Origin: Pectobacterium betavasculorum
Lineage (GTDB): Bacteria > Pseudomonadota > Gammaproteobacteria > Enterobacterales > Enterobacteriaceae
Direction: 5' to 3'
DNA length: 64,000 nt
Assembly: GCF_000749845.1 (NCBI RefSeq)
Contig: NZ_JQHM01000012.1
Location: 1 to 64,000, forward strand
The notes under the pieces are model-generated. The model ran no database searches. It had not been told where the DNA came from and was given only the letters and a program-made list of their open reading frames with translations. The position numbers and the translations under genes were made by a program. Shown in pieces: positions 24,963 to 33,759 of this stretch; position 1 is the stretch's first letter, and the number at the start of each line of letters is the position of its first letter.

Positions 24963-26213
24963 TCAAGGCGTATGCATCGTGCCATCTGGCAGGCGACTCT
25001 GCGTCCACTCGTGCGGACGATACACCACAGGGAACTTCCGCGCCGCGTCCAGATCGATACCAACGCCAATACCAGGACGCTCAATCGGGTACAGATAGCC
25101 GCTCTCCGGTTCCACCGCCTGCGGGAAGACCTTGCGGGTATTTTCCGGGTAAGCGACAAATTCCTGAATCGCGGCGTTGTGCAGGTGGATATTGAGGTGA
25201 ATATTGACTGCCGCACCGATGGGCGTCATATCCGGTGGACAGTGCCACGCTAACCGAACGCCAAAGCTCTGGCAGAATGCGCCCAGTTTCAGCGCTGGCG
25301 TAATCCCGCCAATCTGTGAGACATGGCAACGAATGAAATCAACCTGACGGTTTATCACCAAGTTTTGCCACTCGGCGGGGTTATTAAACAGCTCTCCCGT
25401 AGCCAGCGGCACCGCGCTCTGGCTGCGGATCTGCGCCAGCCACTCGTTTTGCGCAGGCGGCAAAATATCTTCGATAAAATAGGGACGATACACTTCTACT
25501 GCTTTGGCGAACTGCACGGCCTGATTCGGGAAAAGACGTTCATGGACATCATGCAGGATGTGAAAACGATCGCCATATTTATCGCGTAAGGCACGGAACA
25601 TGGCGAGCGTGTTAGCCATGTACTGATCCTGATCGTAATAGGCTCCCTCCGTTGGCTGCCGCGTGCTATGCAACGCATCGGGATTACCGCCATAGAACCC
25701 TAACTGGCAGCGGATATGGCGATAGCCCTGCGCATAAAGCCGTTCGACTTCCTGATACAGTCCATCCAGCGTATCGCTGGCAGCATGGCTGTATGCGGCA
25801 ATCGCATCGCGAGATTTCCCACCAAACAGGTGATAGAGCGGCATATCCGCCAGCTTACCCTTGATGTCCCACAGCGCCATATCGACACCCGCGACCGCAT
25901 TGTTGATAACCGGCCCGTTACGCCAATAAGCGTTGACCATCATCATGTGCCACAAATCTTCGATATGGTTAGCATCTCTTCCCAATAGCAGCGGTTTGAG
26001 GTACTCGTCCACCATCGCCTTTACGGCTAGCGGACGCTGCTGGAAAGTCGCACACCCATAACCTGTAACGTTTTTATTCGTATGCACCACCACCGTCACC
26101 AAATTATGGCGGTCAGGACGGGTAACAAGACATTCAATGTCAGTAATGATTGTTGGCAACACAAAAATATCCTCCGGTGCGTTTACCGGAATAGTCACGC
26201 CCGGTAAAAACAC
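24963..26213 (-). CDS. Enolase-superfamily dehydratase, ManD/RspA-like
   Basis: 416 residues of the mandelate racemase/enolase superfamily. Metal ligands are D222, E248 and E274 ([22 protein letters not shown]), with H224 beside the first, the D-x-H arrangement of the mannonate dehydratase (ManD) family; a further histidine is H324 in AWHCPPDM. It most resembles RspA-like members that dehydrate sugar acids such as D-mannonate or D-gluconate weakly. The loop around 165-180 (CQLGFYGG) departs from canonical ManD, so the substrate is uncertain. It is divergent from the PTS gene. Confidence 0.8.
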   Translation of the reverse strand: MFLPGVTIPVNAPEDIFVLPTIITDIECLVTRPDRHNLVTVVVHTNKNVTGYGCATFQQRPLAVKAMVDEYLKPLLLGRDANHIEDLWHMMMVNAYWRNGPVINNAVAGVDMALWDIKGKLADMPLYHLFGGKSRDAIAAYSHAASDTLDGLYQEVERLYAQGYRHIRCQLGFYGGNPDALHSTRQPTEGAYYDQDQYMANTLAMFRALRDKYGDRFHILHDVHERLFPNQAVQFAKAVEVYRPYFIEDILPPAQNEWLAQIRSQSAVPLATGELFNNPAEWQNLVINRQVDFIRCHVSQIGGITPALKLGAFCQSFGVRLAWHCPPDMTPIGAAVNIHLNIHLHNAAIQEFVAYPENTRKVFPQAVEPESGYLYPIERPGIGVGIDLDAARKFPVVYRPHEWTQSRLPDGTMHTP

Positions 26214-26290
26214 AGTCTAAAATCAGTTTCTTTTTTTGTTTTCTACTTATTTTTTCTTTTATTGTAAACCTATTCTTTAAAAGAATTATT

Positions 26291-26404
26291 TTGGTTTGAA
26301 AAACCCGCCAAATTAATTAAAAAACCAGACCAATTATAAGTTATCGGTAACAAAGACCCCTTAAAGACTTAATCATGTGATGGGCTTCATGTTTTATTGG
26401 TTTG
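26291..26404. promoter_or_regulatory. Candidate operator and promoter region between dehydratase and PTS genes
   Basis: TTGGTTTG occurs at 26291-26298 and 26397-26404, and TTGGTCTG on the opposite strand at 26326-26333, within a 270-base AT-rich divergent gap. Three near-identical 8-mers suggest binding sites for the neighbouring GntR-family regulator. A CRP-like site, TGTGA-N6-TCATG (26376-26391), matches one half well and the other poorly. Neither site has direct proof. Confidence 0.45.
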
Positions 26405-26483
26405 TTTTTTTATTTTTAGTTTCTTATTATCAGCGGGAATGATTTAACCAAAAATAACATAGTGCTATGCAGGGGTTTATTCC

Positions 26484-27857
26484 ATGGGAAAAAATGACGT
26501 TATTCAGTCAATCATTAAACTGGTTGGCGGAAACGAGAATATAAATAAAGCCTGGCACTGTATGACACGGCTTCGATTTGATTTAGTTGATGAAAGTAAA
26601 GTACAAACCGACGCAATCAAAAACTTGCCTGGGATATTAGGTGCACAACACCAAAGTGAACAATTTCAGATTATTATCGGGCCGCAGGTCAATGAGTATT
26701 ATGAACTGTTGAACGCGCAGCTTTCTCCTACCGCCACGGCACAGCCAGACGCGCCGAAGCAGAAAAAAGGGCTGATCTCGCTGTTCATGGATACGGTTTC
26801 TGGCGTATTTGGTCCCATCGTGCCTGCTATCGCGGGCGCGGGGATGATCAAAGGGCTGCTGGCAGGGCTGATCGCCTTGAAAGTAGTCTCTGCCAAAACC
26901 GATACCGTTATCGTCATCGATCTGATCGCCAGCGGCGTGTTCTATTTCCTGCCGTTCTTCCTCGCCATCTCAGCAGCCAGAATATTTAAAACGAACGAAT
27001 ATCTGGCAGCGGCTGTCGCTGCTTGCCTGATGTACCCGTCGCTAATGGAAGCGGCGAAGGCACTAGCCAGCAATAGCCCTAATGCGGTCAGCGCCTTTTA
27101 CTTCATCGGTGTGCTCCCCATTCCGGTGTTCAACTACGCCGCCAGCGTCATCCCGGTGATTTTCTCCGTGCTGGCACTGAGCTACATCCATCGTTGGGTC
27201 GACCGCATCATGCCTTCGGTGCTGAAAACCGTGTTTACCCCGACACTGACGCTGTTTATTGCCGCGCTGGTGTCCCTCACGGTTATCGGGCCATTCGGGA
27301 TCTATCTCGGCAAACTGCTGGCACTGTTTATTCAGAGCCTGTTCGATGTGTCGTCTATCTTTGCTGGTTTTGTGGTCGGTGCGATTCGACCTGTCGCTAT
27401 CCTGACTGGGATGCACCACGCGATGACGCCCATTGCACTGCAAAACTTCAGCAATCAGGGTTTTGATATGCTGATGCCAATGATGTGTATGGCTAACATG
27501 GCGATTGCGGGTTCCACGTTTGCCATCTACTTCCATGCCAAAACCCGTCAGGACAAATCTGTCGTGCTGTCTGCTGGGGTTTCCGCGCTGCTCGGTATTA
27601 CCGAACCTGCACTCTTCGGCGTACTGACCAAGTATAAAAAAGCGTTTATCTCCGCAACTATTGCCAGCTCTATCGCCTCGGCGTTTATCGCGTACTTCGG
27701 TGTCCGGCTGTATGGCTACATCTTGTCGAGTATTTTCAGCCTGCCAGCCTATATCGGCCCGTACTTTAGCTATGCCGTCTCCGGCATGGCCATCGCCATC
27801 GTGCTTTCTTTCACGCTGACTTATATTCTGGTCGTCAGAGCGTCCAAACAGGCGTAA
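26484..27857 (+). CDS. PTS sugar transporter EIIBC, glucose/beta-glucoside family
   Basis: 457 residues. The N-terminal EIIB domain (about 1-80) has the phosphorylation cysteine C26 in KAWHCMTRLRF; the EIIC domain (about 100-455) has about ten membrane segments and the conserved loop LGITEPALFGV. There is no EIIA domain, so phosphate must come from an EIIA encoded elsewhere (for example Crr). No glycosidase gene accompanies it. It is divergent from the dehydratase gene and probably controlled by the GntR regulator. The substrate is not predictable from sequence alone. Confidence 0.9.
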   Translation: MGKNDVIQSIIKLVGGNENINKAWHCMTRLRFDLVDESKVQTDAIKNLPGILGAQHQSEQFQIIIGPQVNEYYELLNAQLSPTATAQPDAPKQKKGLISLFMDTVSGVFGPIVPAIAGAGMIKGLLAGLIALKVVSAKTDTVIVIDLIASGVFYFLPFFLAISAARIFKTNEYLAAAVAACLMYPSLMEAAKALASNSPNAVSAFYFIGVLPIPVFNYAASVIPVIFSVLALSYIHRWVDRIMPSVLKTVFTPTLTLFIAALVSLTVIGPFGIYLGKLLALFIQSLFDVSSIFAGFVVGAIRPVAILTGMHHAMTPIALQNFSNQGFDMLMPMMCMANMAIAGSTFAIYFHAKTRQDKSVVLSAGVSALLGITEPALFGVLTKYKKAFISATIASSIASAFIAYFGVRLYGYILSSIFSLPAYIGPYFSYAVSGMAIAIVLSFTLTYILVVRASKQA

Positions 27858-27865
27858 CCGCACTC

Positions 27866-27885
27866 GCGGGGCCTTTGTGCCCCGC
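27866..27885 (+). terminator. Hairpin after the PTS gene
   Basis: GCGGGGC / GCCCCGC, a 7-base perfect stem with a 6-base loop, lies 8 bases after the PTS stop codon. No clear T-run follows (TATCCCTCT), so it may terminate weakly. Confidence 0.5.
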
Positions 27886-27994
27886 TATCCCTCTCCTCTA
27901 ATTAGCAGTCCTAATATCCGCGCCCCTGTAATTAAATTTCACAAATTGCCAAACCCTCACCAATGCAAGTACAAAGAATAAGGAGAAGAAAGAA

Positions 27995-28008
27995 TCGTCA
28001 ATTGACGA
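27995..28008. promoter_or_regulatory. 14-base perfect palindrome upstream of ppc
   Basis: TCGTCAATTGACGA is a perfect palindrome about 90 bases before the ppc ATG, inside the probable promoter region. I do not recognise a factor for it; a dimeric regulator site is possible, or chance. Confidence 0.3.
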
Positions 28009-28099
28009 ACTCGCCTTATCGTGGCTAGATGGATGCAGTGCGTCAAAACATGTCAAGTGAAATAAACTTACAAAAATGGTAGGGATGGTCAGGGTAACT

Positions 28100-30739
28100 A
28101 TGAACGAACAATATTCCGCAATGCGCAGTAACGTCAGTATGCTCGGCACACTACTCGGCGATACCATCAAGGAAGCACTGGGTGAAAACATCCTTGATAA
28201 AGTCGAAACAATCCGCAAGTTGTCAAAGTCATCCCGTGCAGGTAATGAAAAACATCGTCAGGAGTTGCTGACCACACTGCAAAACCTGTCTAACGATGAA
28301 CTGTTGCCCGTTGCCCGCGCATTCAGCCAGTTCCTTAACCTGACCAATACCGCTGAGCAATATCATACGATTTCACCACATGGTGAAGCAGCGAGTAATC
28401 CGGCACAGCTTTCCAACGCTTTTGAGCGCCTGAAAGAAAGTAAAAATCTGAGCGCACGAGATATCCGTGACGCTGTGGAGTCACTGTCGATTGAGCTGGT
28501 GCTGACTGCCCACCCCACCGAGATCACCCGTCGGACGCTGATCCACAAACTGGTAGAAGTGAATACCTGCCTCAAACAGCTCGATCACAACGATCTGGCT
28601 GATTATGAACGCAATCAGGTCATGCGCCGTCTGCGCCAGTTGATCGCACAGTCCTGGCATACCGATGAGATCCGCAAAATTCGCCCTACCCCGGTAGATG
28701 AAGCCAAATGGGGCTTTGCCGTAGTGGAAAATAGCCTGTGGGAAGGCGTACCCGCATTTTTACGTGAACTGGATGAACAGCTGGAACAGGCTTTCGGTTA
28801 CCGTCTTCCCGTTGACGCCGTACCTGTACGCTTTACCTCATGGATGGGCGGCGACCGCGACGGTAACCCAAATGTCACGGCAGAAGTCACTCGCCATGTG
28901 CTGTTACTCAGCCGCTGGAAAGCCGCCGATCTGTTCCTGCGTGATATTCAGGTGCTGGTTTCCGAGCTGTCGATGTCCGAATGTACGCCGGATCTGCTGG
29001 AGCGCGCCGGTGGCAGTGAGGTGCAGGAACCGTACCGCGCCATCATGAAGTCACTGCGTTCGCAGTTGAGCAGCACGCTGAGCTATCTGGAAGCACGTCT
29101 GACAGGTGAAGAACGTCTGCCACCTAAAGACTTGCTGATTACCAATGAGCAACTGTGGGAACCGCTCCACGCCTGCTACCAATCTCTGAAAACCTGCGGC
29201 ATGGGCATCATTGCCGACGGTCGCCTGCTGGATACGCTGCGTCGCGTACGCTGCTTCGGTGTGCCATTGGTGCGCATCGACGTTCGTCAGGAAAGCACAC
29301 GCCACACCGACGCACTGGCTGAAATTACCCGCTATCTGGGTCTGGGCGATTATGAAAGCTGGTCAGAATCCGATAAGCAGGCCTTCCTGATCCGTGAACT
29401 CAGTTCCAAACGCCCGCTGCTGCCGCGCTACTGGGAACCGAGTGCGGATACCAAAGAAGTGCTGGATACCTGCCGGGTGATCGCGAAAGCCCCACAGGGT
29501 TCTATTGCCGCTTACGTTATTTCAATGGCGCGCACGCCTTCTGACGTGCTAGCCGTTCAACTGCTGCTCAAAGAGGCGGGCTGCCCGTTTGCCCTACCCG
29601 TCGCGCCGCTGTTTGAAACGTTGGACGACCTGAACAACGCCGATGATGTCATGACGCAATTGCTAAGCATCGACTGGTATCGCGGCTTTATTCAAGGCAA
29701 GCAGATGGTCATGATTGGCTATTCCGACTCGGCGAAAGACGCGGGCGTGATGGCTGCATCCTGGGCGCAATACCGTGCACAGGACGCGCTGATCAAAACC
29801 TGTGAGAAAGCGGGCATCGCACTGACACTGTTCCACGGACGCGGCGGTTCCATCGGTCGCGGTGGCGCACCGGCTCATGCTGCACTGTTATCACAACCGC
29901 CGGGTAGCCTGAAAGGAGGCCTGCGCGTGACGGAACAAGGCGAGATGATCCGCTTTAAGTACGGCCTGCCGGAAGTCACCATCAGCAGCCTGGCGCTGTA
30001 TACCGGTGCAATTCTGGAAGCAAACCTGCTGCCGCCGCCGGAACCAAAACAGGAATGGCACGAGGTGATGGATGAGCTGTCCCGCGTGTCCTGCGATATG
30101 TACCGTGGCTACGTGCGTGAGAACCCAGATTTCGTCCCTTACTTCCGCGCCGCTACACCGGAGCTGGAGCTGGGTAAACTGCCGTTGGGGTCACGTCCGG
30201 CCAAGCGTCGTCCGAACGGTGGCGTGGAAAGCCTGCGCGCTATCCCGTGGATTTTCGCCTGGACGCAGAACCGCCTGATGCTGCCAGCATGGCTGGGCGC
30301 AGGTGCCGCGTTGCAAAAAGTCGTGGATGACGGTAAGCAAGAACAGCTGGAAGCCATGTGTCGCGACTGGCCGTTCTTCTCAACGCGTATCGGCATGCTG
30401 GAGATGGTGTTCGCCAAAGCCGATCTGTGGCTGGCGGAGTATTACGATCAGCGTCTGGTAGAAGAGAAGCTGTGGCCGTTAGGGAAACAGCTGCGCGAGC
30501 AGCTGGCCGCCGATATCAATGTCGTGCTGGCGATCTCCAACGACGATCACCTAATGGCGGATCTGCCGTGGATCGCTGAGTCGATCGCACTGCGTAACGT
30601 CTACACCGATCCTCTGAATGTGTTGCAAGCCGAGTTGCTGCATCGTTCACGTCAGCAGGAAAAACCAGATGCCGATCTGGAGCTGGCGCTGATGGTGACG
30701 ATCGCCGGTGTCGCAGCGGGTATGCGTAATACGGGTTAA
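28100..30739 (+). CDS. ppc: Phosphoenolpyruvate carboxylase
   Basis: From the ATG at 28100 ([15 protein letters not shown]) it has 879 residues (E. coli 883); a start at 28076 would add eight non-conserved residues. The catalytic histidine lies in [12 protein letters not shown], with [10 protein letters not shown] and [12 protein letters not shown] further along and the C-terminal GMRNTG. It makes oxaloacetate from PEP and bicarbonate to refill the TCA cycle. In E. coli it is the direct neighbour of argE; here the accessory module lies between them. Confidence 0.98.
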   Translation: MNEQYSAMRSNVSMLGTLLGDTIKEALGENILDKVETIRKLSKSSRAGNEKHRQELLTTLQNLSNDELLPVARAFSQFLNLTNTAEQYHTISPHGEAASNPAQLSNAFERLKESKNLSARDIRDAVESLSIELVLTAHPTEITRRTLIHKLVEVNTCLKQLDHNDLADYERNQVMRRLRQLIAQSWHTDEIRKIRPTPVDEAKWGFAVVENSLWEGVPAFLRELDEQLEQAFGYRLPVDAVPVRFTSWMGGDRDGNPNVTAEVTRHVLLLSRWKAADLFLRDIQVLVSELSMSECTPDLLERAGGSEVQEPYRAIMKSLRSQLSSTLSYLEARLTGEERLPPKDLLITNEQLWEPLHACYQSLKTCGMGIIADGRLLDTLRRVRCFGVPLVRIDVRQESTRHTDALAEITRYLGLGDYESWSESDKQAFLIRELSSKRPLLPRYWEPSADTKEVLDTCRVIAKAPQGSIAAYVISMARTPSDVLAVQLLLKEAGCPFALPVAPLFETLDDLNNADDVMTQLLSIDWYRGFIQGKQMVMIGYSDSAKDAGVMAASWAQYRAQDALIKTCEKAGIALTLFHGRGGSIGRGGAPAHAALLSQPPGSLKGGLRVTEQGEMIRFKYGLPEVTISSLALYTGAILEANLLPPPEPKQEWHEVMDELSRVSCDMYRGYVRENPDFVPYFRAATPELELGKLPLGSRPAKRRPNGGVESLRAIPWIFAWTQNRLMLPAWLGAGAALQKVVDDGKQEQLEAMCRDWPFFSTRIGMLEMVFAKADLWLAEYYDQRLVEEKLWPLGKQLREQLAADINVVLAISNDDHLMADLPWIAESIALRNVYTDPLNVLQAELLHRSRQQEKPDADLELALMVTIAGVAAGMRNTG

Positions 30740-30771
30740 TCACCCAAGCAGTATAGTTACACAGCAAACAA

Positions 30772-30793
30772 AGGCCGGTCAGTTGACCGGCCT
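30772..30793. terminator. Terminator between ppc and the phosphatase-like gene
   Basis: A 10-base perfect inverted repeat, AGGCCGGTCA / TGACCGGCCT, with a 2-base loop, A-rich on both sides. It probably ends the convergent ppc and phosphatase transcripts. Confidence 0.8.
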
Positions 30794-30805
30794 AAAACAA
30801 AAGCC

Positions 30806-31588
30806 TTACGCCAGATATTTATCCTGCAAATAATTCCTCGCACGATTATCCAGACCGTATTCCACTTCAAGCCAGCTATCGATTGAGCCGTGTCGTTCAT
30901 AGATCGCCTGCAACGCCGTCACGATGAACTCTTCCTGCACCGACAACACATAAGAGAACTGTCCCAGCGCTTTCTCATTCAGCGTTGCCGACAGATGTGT
31001 CAGTAGCTGTTGGCGGAATGGCGTCAGCGTCGTCTCGGTGAGCAGGTAATCTTCCATCACCGTCTGCTCATCTGCCCCCAGCGCAAACATCACCAGCGCC
31101 GAACCGATACCCGTACGATCTTTACCGACGGCGCAGTGCTGTACTAGCCCACCCTCATCCGGTCGTAATAACAGCGACACCAGCTGTTTATAGGCAGAAT
31201 TATTGAAAGGCAGACGGCGGTAAAGCTCCAACATGAATGCGCGGGAATCAAAGGCTGCCAACACATCGGATCCCAATGAATCCAGATTAGCCGTCACTTC
31301 ATGGCGCAATGGGTTGGCTGGGTAAGCGTGGTAATTAGCCCCCGTCCACAAGATGTCGGGCTTCTGCGCAATTTCATCGGCATCCCGATAATCCACCACG
31401 TGAGAAATCGGCACGCCAGCAAGGTGTTCGCAGTCAGCCTGACTCAGCAGATCCAGCGAGCCGGAGCGAAAAAGTTTACCGTGTCGGATAAGCCGCCCAT
31501 CAGCAGCGCGGTTACCGCCTAAATCGCGGAAATTGATTCCGCCGTCCAGCGGTAATAAAGAGGGATGAAGCAACGTTGGTTCGGTCAT
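30806..31588 (-). CDS. Protein-tyrosine/serine phosphatase-like protein
   Basis: 260 residues from the ATG at 31588, preceded by AGGAG; an extension to 31624 has no ribosome site. The phosphate-binding loop HCAVGKDRTG gives nucleophile C152 and R158, the CX5R motif. The N-terminal segment GGINFRDLGG and the overall build fit the MptpB-like family (Tyr_phosphatase_3), which contains dual-specificity and phosphoinositide phosphatases. No signal peptide is seen. The target is unknown. It stands alone between ppc and udp. Confidence 0.85.
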   Translation of the reverse strand: MTEPTLLHPSLLPLDGGINFRDLGGNRAADGRLIRHGKLFRSGSLDLLSQADCEHLAGVPISHVVDYRDADEIAQKPDILWTGANYHAYPANPLRHEVTANLDSLGSDVLAAFDSRAFMLELYRRLPFNNSAYKQLVSLLLRPDEGGLVQHCAVGKDRTGIGSALVMFALGADEQTVMEDYLLTETTLTPFRQQLLTHLSATLNEKALGQFSYVLSVQEEFIVTALQAIYERHGSIDSWLEVEYGLDNRARNYLQDKYLA

Positions 31589-31689
31589 ACATCTCCTTGC
31601 GAGGTTGAAAGGCGAGCAAGGCAACCGTATTACACGCGCTAAGCACGGTGCAGGTTAACCCGATGAACCTGAAGAGGCTATCAGGATAC

Positions 31690-31715
31690 GGGCTGGCATC
31701 GACGATAGCCAGCCC
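31690..31715 (-). terminator. Hairpin downstream of udp
   Basis: GGGCTGGC / GCCAGCCC, an 8-base perfect stem with a 10-base loop, 22 bases after the udp stop. No T-run follows on the minus strand, so it is a weak terminator or a stabilising hairpin. Confidence 0.45.
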
Positions 31716-31737
31716 CAAATACCATCAGTTTTTGTGC

Positions 31738-32508
31738 TTATTCAGCGGCTAACAAACGGCGGGTCGCGTCCAGCAGCACTTTGATCACGTTCGTCTCGGC
31801 CAGCTTCATCGTTGCTACATCTGGAATTTCCTGCTGGGTACGATTAACAATAATCCCAGCGATCATTCCTGCTTTTAGCCCCTGACTAGCGCACATGGTC
31901 AGCAGCGTGGCTGATTCCATTTCATAGTTCAGTACGCCCATGCTCTGCCACTCTTCCATAGAACCGCGGAAACGACGAACAACGCGTCCAGAGAAAGTGT
32001 CATAGCGTTCCTGACCGGGATAAAACGTATCTGAAGACGCCGTAATGCCCACATGCAACGCAATACCAGACGCTTTCGCCGCGTCCACCAGCGCAGTGGT
32101 GCAGCCAAAATCAGCAACGGCAGGGAACTCCATCGGCGCGAAGTGCAGGCTCGCACCGTCAAGACGTACAGCGGCGGTGGTGACCAGTACATCACCGACA
32201 TTGATACCAGGTTGAATCGCTCCCGTTGTACCAACGCGTAGGAAAGTACGAATGCCGAGCTGTGCCAGTTCTTCTACCGCGATTGACGTTGACGGCCCGC
32301 CAATACCCGTCGAGCAGACAATCACCGCTTTGCCGTCCAGCTCAGCACGCCAGGATGTAAATTCACGGTGTGATGCCAGATGTACCGGGTTATCCATCAG
32401 GCGAGCAATTTTTTCAACACGCTCAGGATCGCCGGGCACGATAGCCAGCGTTGCGCCCTGTAAATCGTTCTTAACCAGACCAAGATGGAACACATCAGAT
32501 GTAGACAT
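31738..32508 (-). CDS. udp: Uridine phosphorylase
   Basis: From the ATG at 32508 ([15 protein letters not shown]), preceded by GGGAGGC, the protein has 256 residues (E. coli 253); a reading from 32598 would add 30 unconserved residues. It belongs to the nucleoside phosphorylase family, with [25 protein letters not shown] and the ribose-binding [10 protein letters not shown]. It cleaves uridine to uracil and ribose 1-phosphate. A CRP-like site lies upstream at 32685-32706, consistent with the CRP/CytR control known for E. coli udp. Confidence 0.97.
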   Translation of the reverse strand: MSTSDVFHLGLVKNDLQGATLAIVPGDPERVEKIARLMDNPVHLASHREFTSWRAELDGKAVIVCSTGIGGPSTSIAVEELAQLGIRTFLRVGTTGAIQPGINVGDVLVTTAAVRLDGASLHFAPMEFPAVADFGCTTALVDAAKASGIALHVGITASSDTFYPGQERYDTFSGRVVRRFRGSMEEWQSMGVLNYEMESATLLTMCASQGLKAGMIAGIIVNRTQQEIPDVATMKLAETNVIKVLLDATRRLLAAE

Positions 32509-32684
32509 AACTGCCTCCCGGGCAATCAGTTGGGTATTCAGAGAGATCGTGCCGAACGCCTCATCTATGCTGCTTGTAGCAGTCTGTAAAGCGTCCATCC
32601 AATCAAAGACTCTAGCGCATCATTCCGTTTTTTTAAGTGACAAGAGTCACCTAAGAAAAAGAAACGAACATCAACATACATAAA

Positions 32685-32706
32685 AAACGTGATATGAATC
32701 ACTTTT
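32685..32706. promoter_or_regulatory. CRP-like site in the udp / dienelactone hydrolase gap
   Basis: The core GTGATATGAATCAC (32689-32702) has perfect GTGA and TCAC half-sites with the standard 6-base spacer. It lies between udp (leftward) and the hydrolase (rightward); E. coli udp is CRP-activated, so udp is the likelier target. Confidence 0.65.
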
Positions 32707-32843
32707 CATCGGATGTAAAATTCATTTTTGCCGATTAATTGTCTTCTAGTGTAGATTCTTTAATCATTGATTGTATTTATCATAGATGTTCTGAAATCCC
32801 TCTTTATATGAAAGCCAGCTGGCCAGTAACAGGAGAGCGCGTA

Positions 32844-33671
32844 ATGAAGACTGATGAACAGACGACCATCAAACATCTTCCCCAAGGGTTATCCCCAGCA
32901 GTGGAACCGCAGAGCTTCTCCATCATTACGACGGATTCTGTCGGTATCGTTGCCAGTGAAACCACTATTCCTTCTCAGGGTGAGCAGCTACCCGCGTACA
33001 TCGCCAGACCGGCTAACCATGACGGGCCGCTCCCTATTGTTCTGGTGGTACAGGAGATTTTCGGCGTTCATCAACACATTCAGGATGTCTGCCGCAGGCT
33101 CGCCAAACAGGGCTATATGGCGATTGCGCCAGAGCTGTATTTTCGTCAAGGCGACCCCAGCCACTATAACGATATTCAGCAAATCCTGAACGAGCTGGTG
33201 CATAAGGTTCCCGATACGCAGGTGCTATCCGACCTCGATCACACCGCCAACTGGGCAATTAAACAGGGCGGCGATGCCAGTAAACTGGCGATAACCGGGT
33301 TTTGTTGGGGCGGGCGTATCACATGGCTTTACGCCGCGCACAATCCACAGCTCAAAGCCGCCGTTGCCTGGTACGGCAAATTTACGGGTGAGAAAACGCT
33401 GAATAGCCCCAAACATCCCGTCGATATCGCAACAGAATTGGAAGCCCCCGTGCTGGGGTTATACGGAGCAAAAGACGGGAGTATTCCGCTGGAACAAGTG
33501 GATATCATGCGGCAGGCGCTGCGTGCCGCCAACGCGACGGCAGACATAATTGTCTACCCCGATGCCGGGCATGCTTTCCATGCCGATTATCGCCCTAGCT
33601 ACCATGAAGAATCCGCACGTGACGGCTGGCAGCGTATGCTGGCATGGTTTCAGAAAAATGGTGTGTCGTAA
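32844..33671 (+). CDS. ysgA: Dienelactone hydrolase family protein
   Basis: 275 residues from the ATG at 32844, preceded by AGGAG; the upstream extension to 32739 lacks conservation. It is an alpha/beta-hydrolase: nucleophile C154 in TGFCWGGR, an aspartate in YGAKDGS and a histidine in DAGHAFH form the usual Cys-Asp-His triad. The real substrate in enterobacteria is not known. The udp-ysgA-metE neighbourhood is as in E. coli except for the chemoreceptor inserted here before metE. Confidence 0.92.
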   Translation: MKTDEQTTIKHLPQGLSPAVEPQSFSIITTDSVGIVASETTIPSQGEQLPAYIARPANHDGPLPIVLVVQEIFGVHQHIQDVCRRLAKQGYMAIAPELYFRQGDPSHYNDIQQILNELVHKVPDTQVLSDLDHTANWAIKQGGDASKLAITGFCWGGRITWLYAAHNPQLKAAVAWYGKFTGEKTLNSPKHPVDIATELEAPVLGLYGAKDGSIPLEQVDIMRQALRAANATADIIVYPDAGHAFHADYRPSYHEESARDGWQRMLAWFQKNGVS

Positions 33672-33706
33672 CACCATCACACACTTCCATCCTTACCGAC
33701 AATCTA

Positions 33707-33733
33707 AAACGCCACCGAACAATGGTGGCGTTT
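33707..33733. terminator. Bidirectional terminator after ysgA
   Basis: AAACGCCACC / GGTGGCGTTT, a 10-base perfect stem with a 7-base loop, flanked by A-rich and T-rich ends. It sits between the convergent hydrolase and chemoreceptor genes. Confidence 0.85.
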
Positions 33734-33759
33734 GTGTTTCACCCTTTTACAGAGCCGGC

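Noticed and set aside
27063-27863. 266-codon open frame opposite the PTS gene
   Set aside because: It is antisense to conserved membrane-segment codons; its charged, histidine- and arginine-rich composition is typical of a shadow frame.
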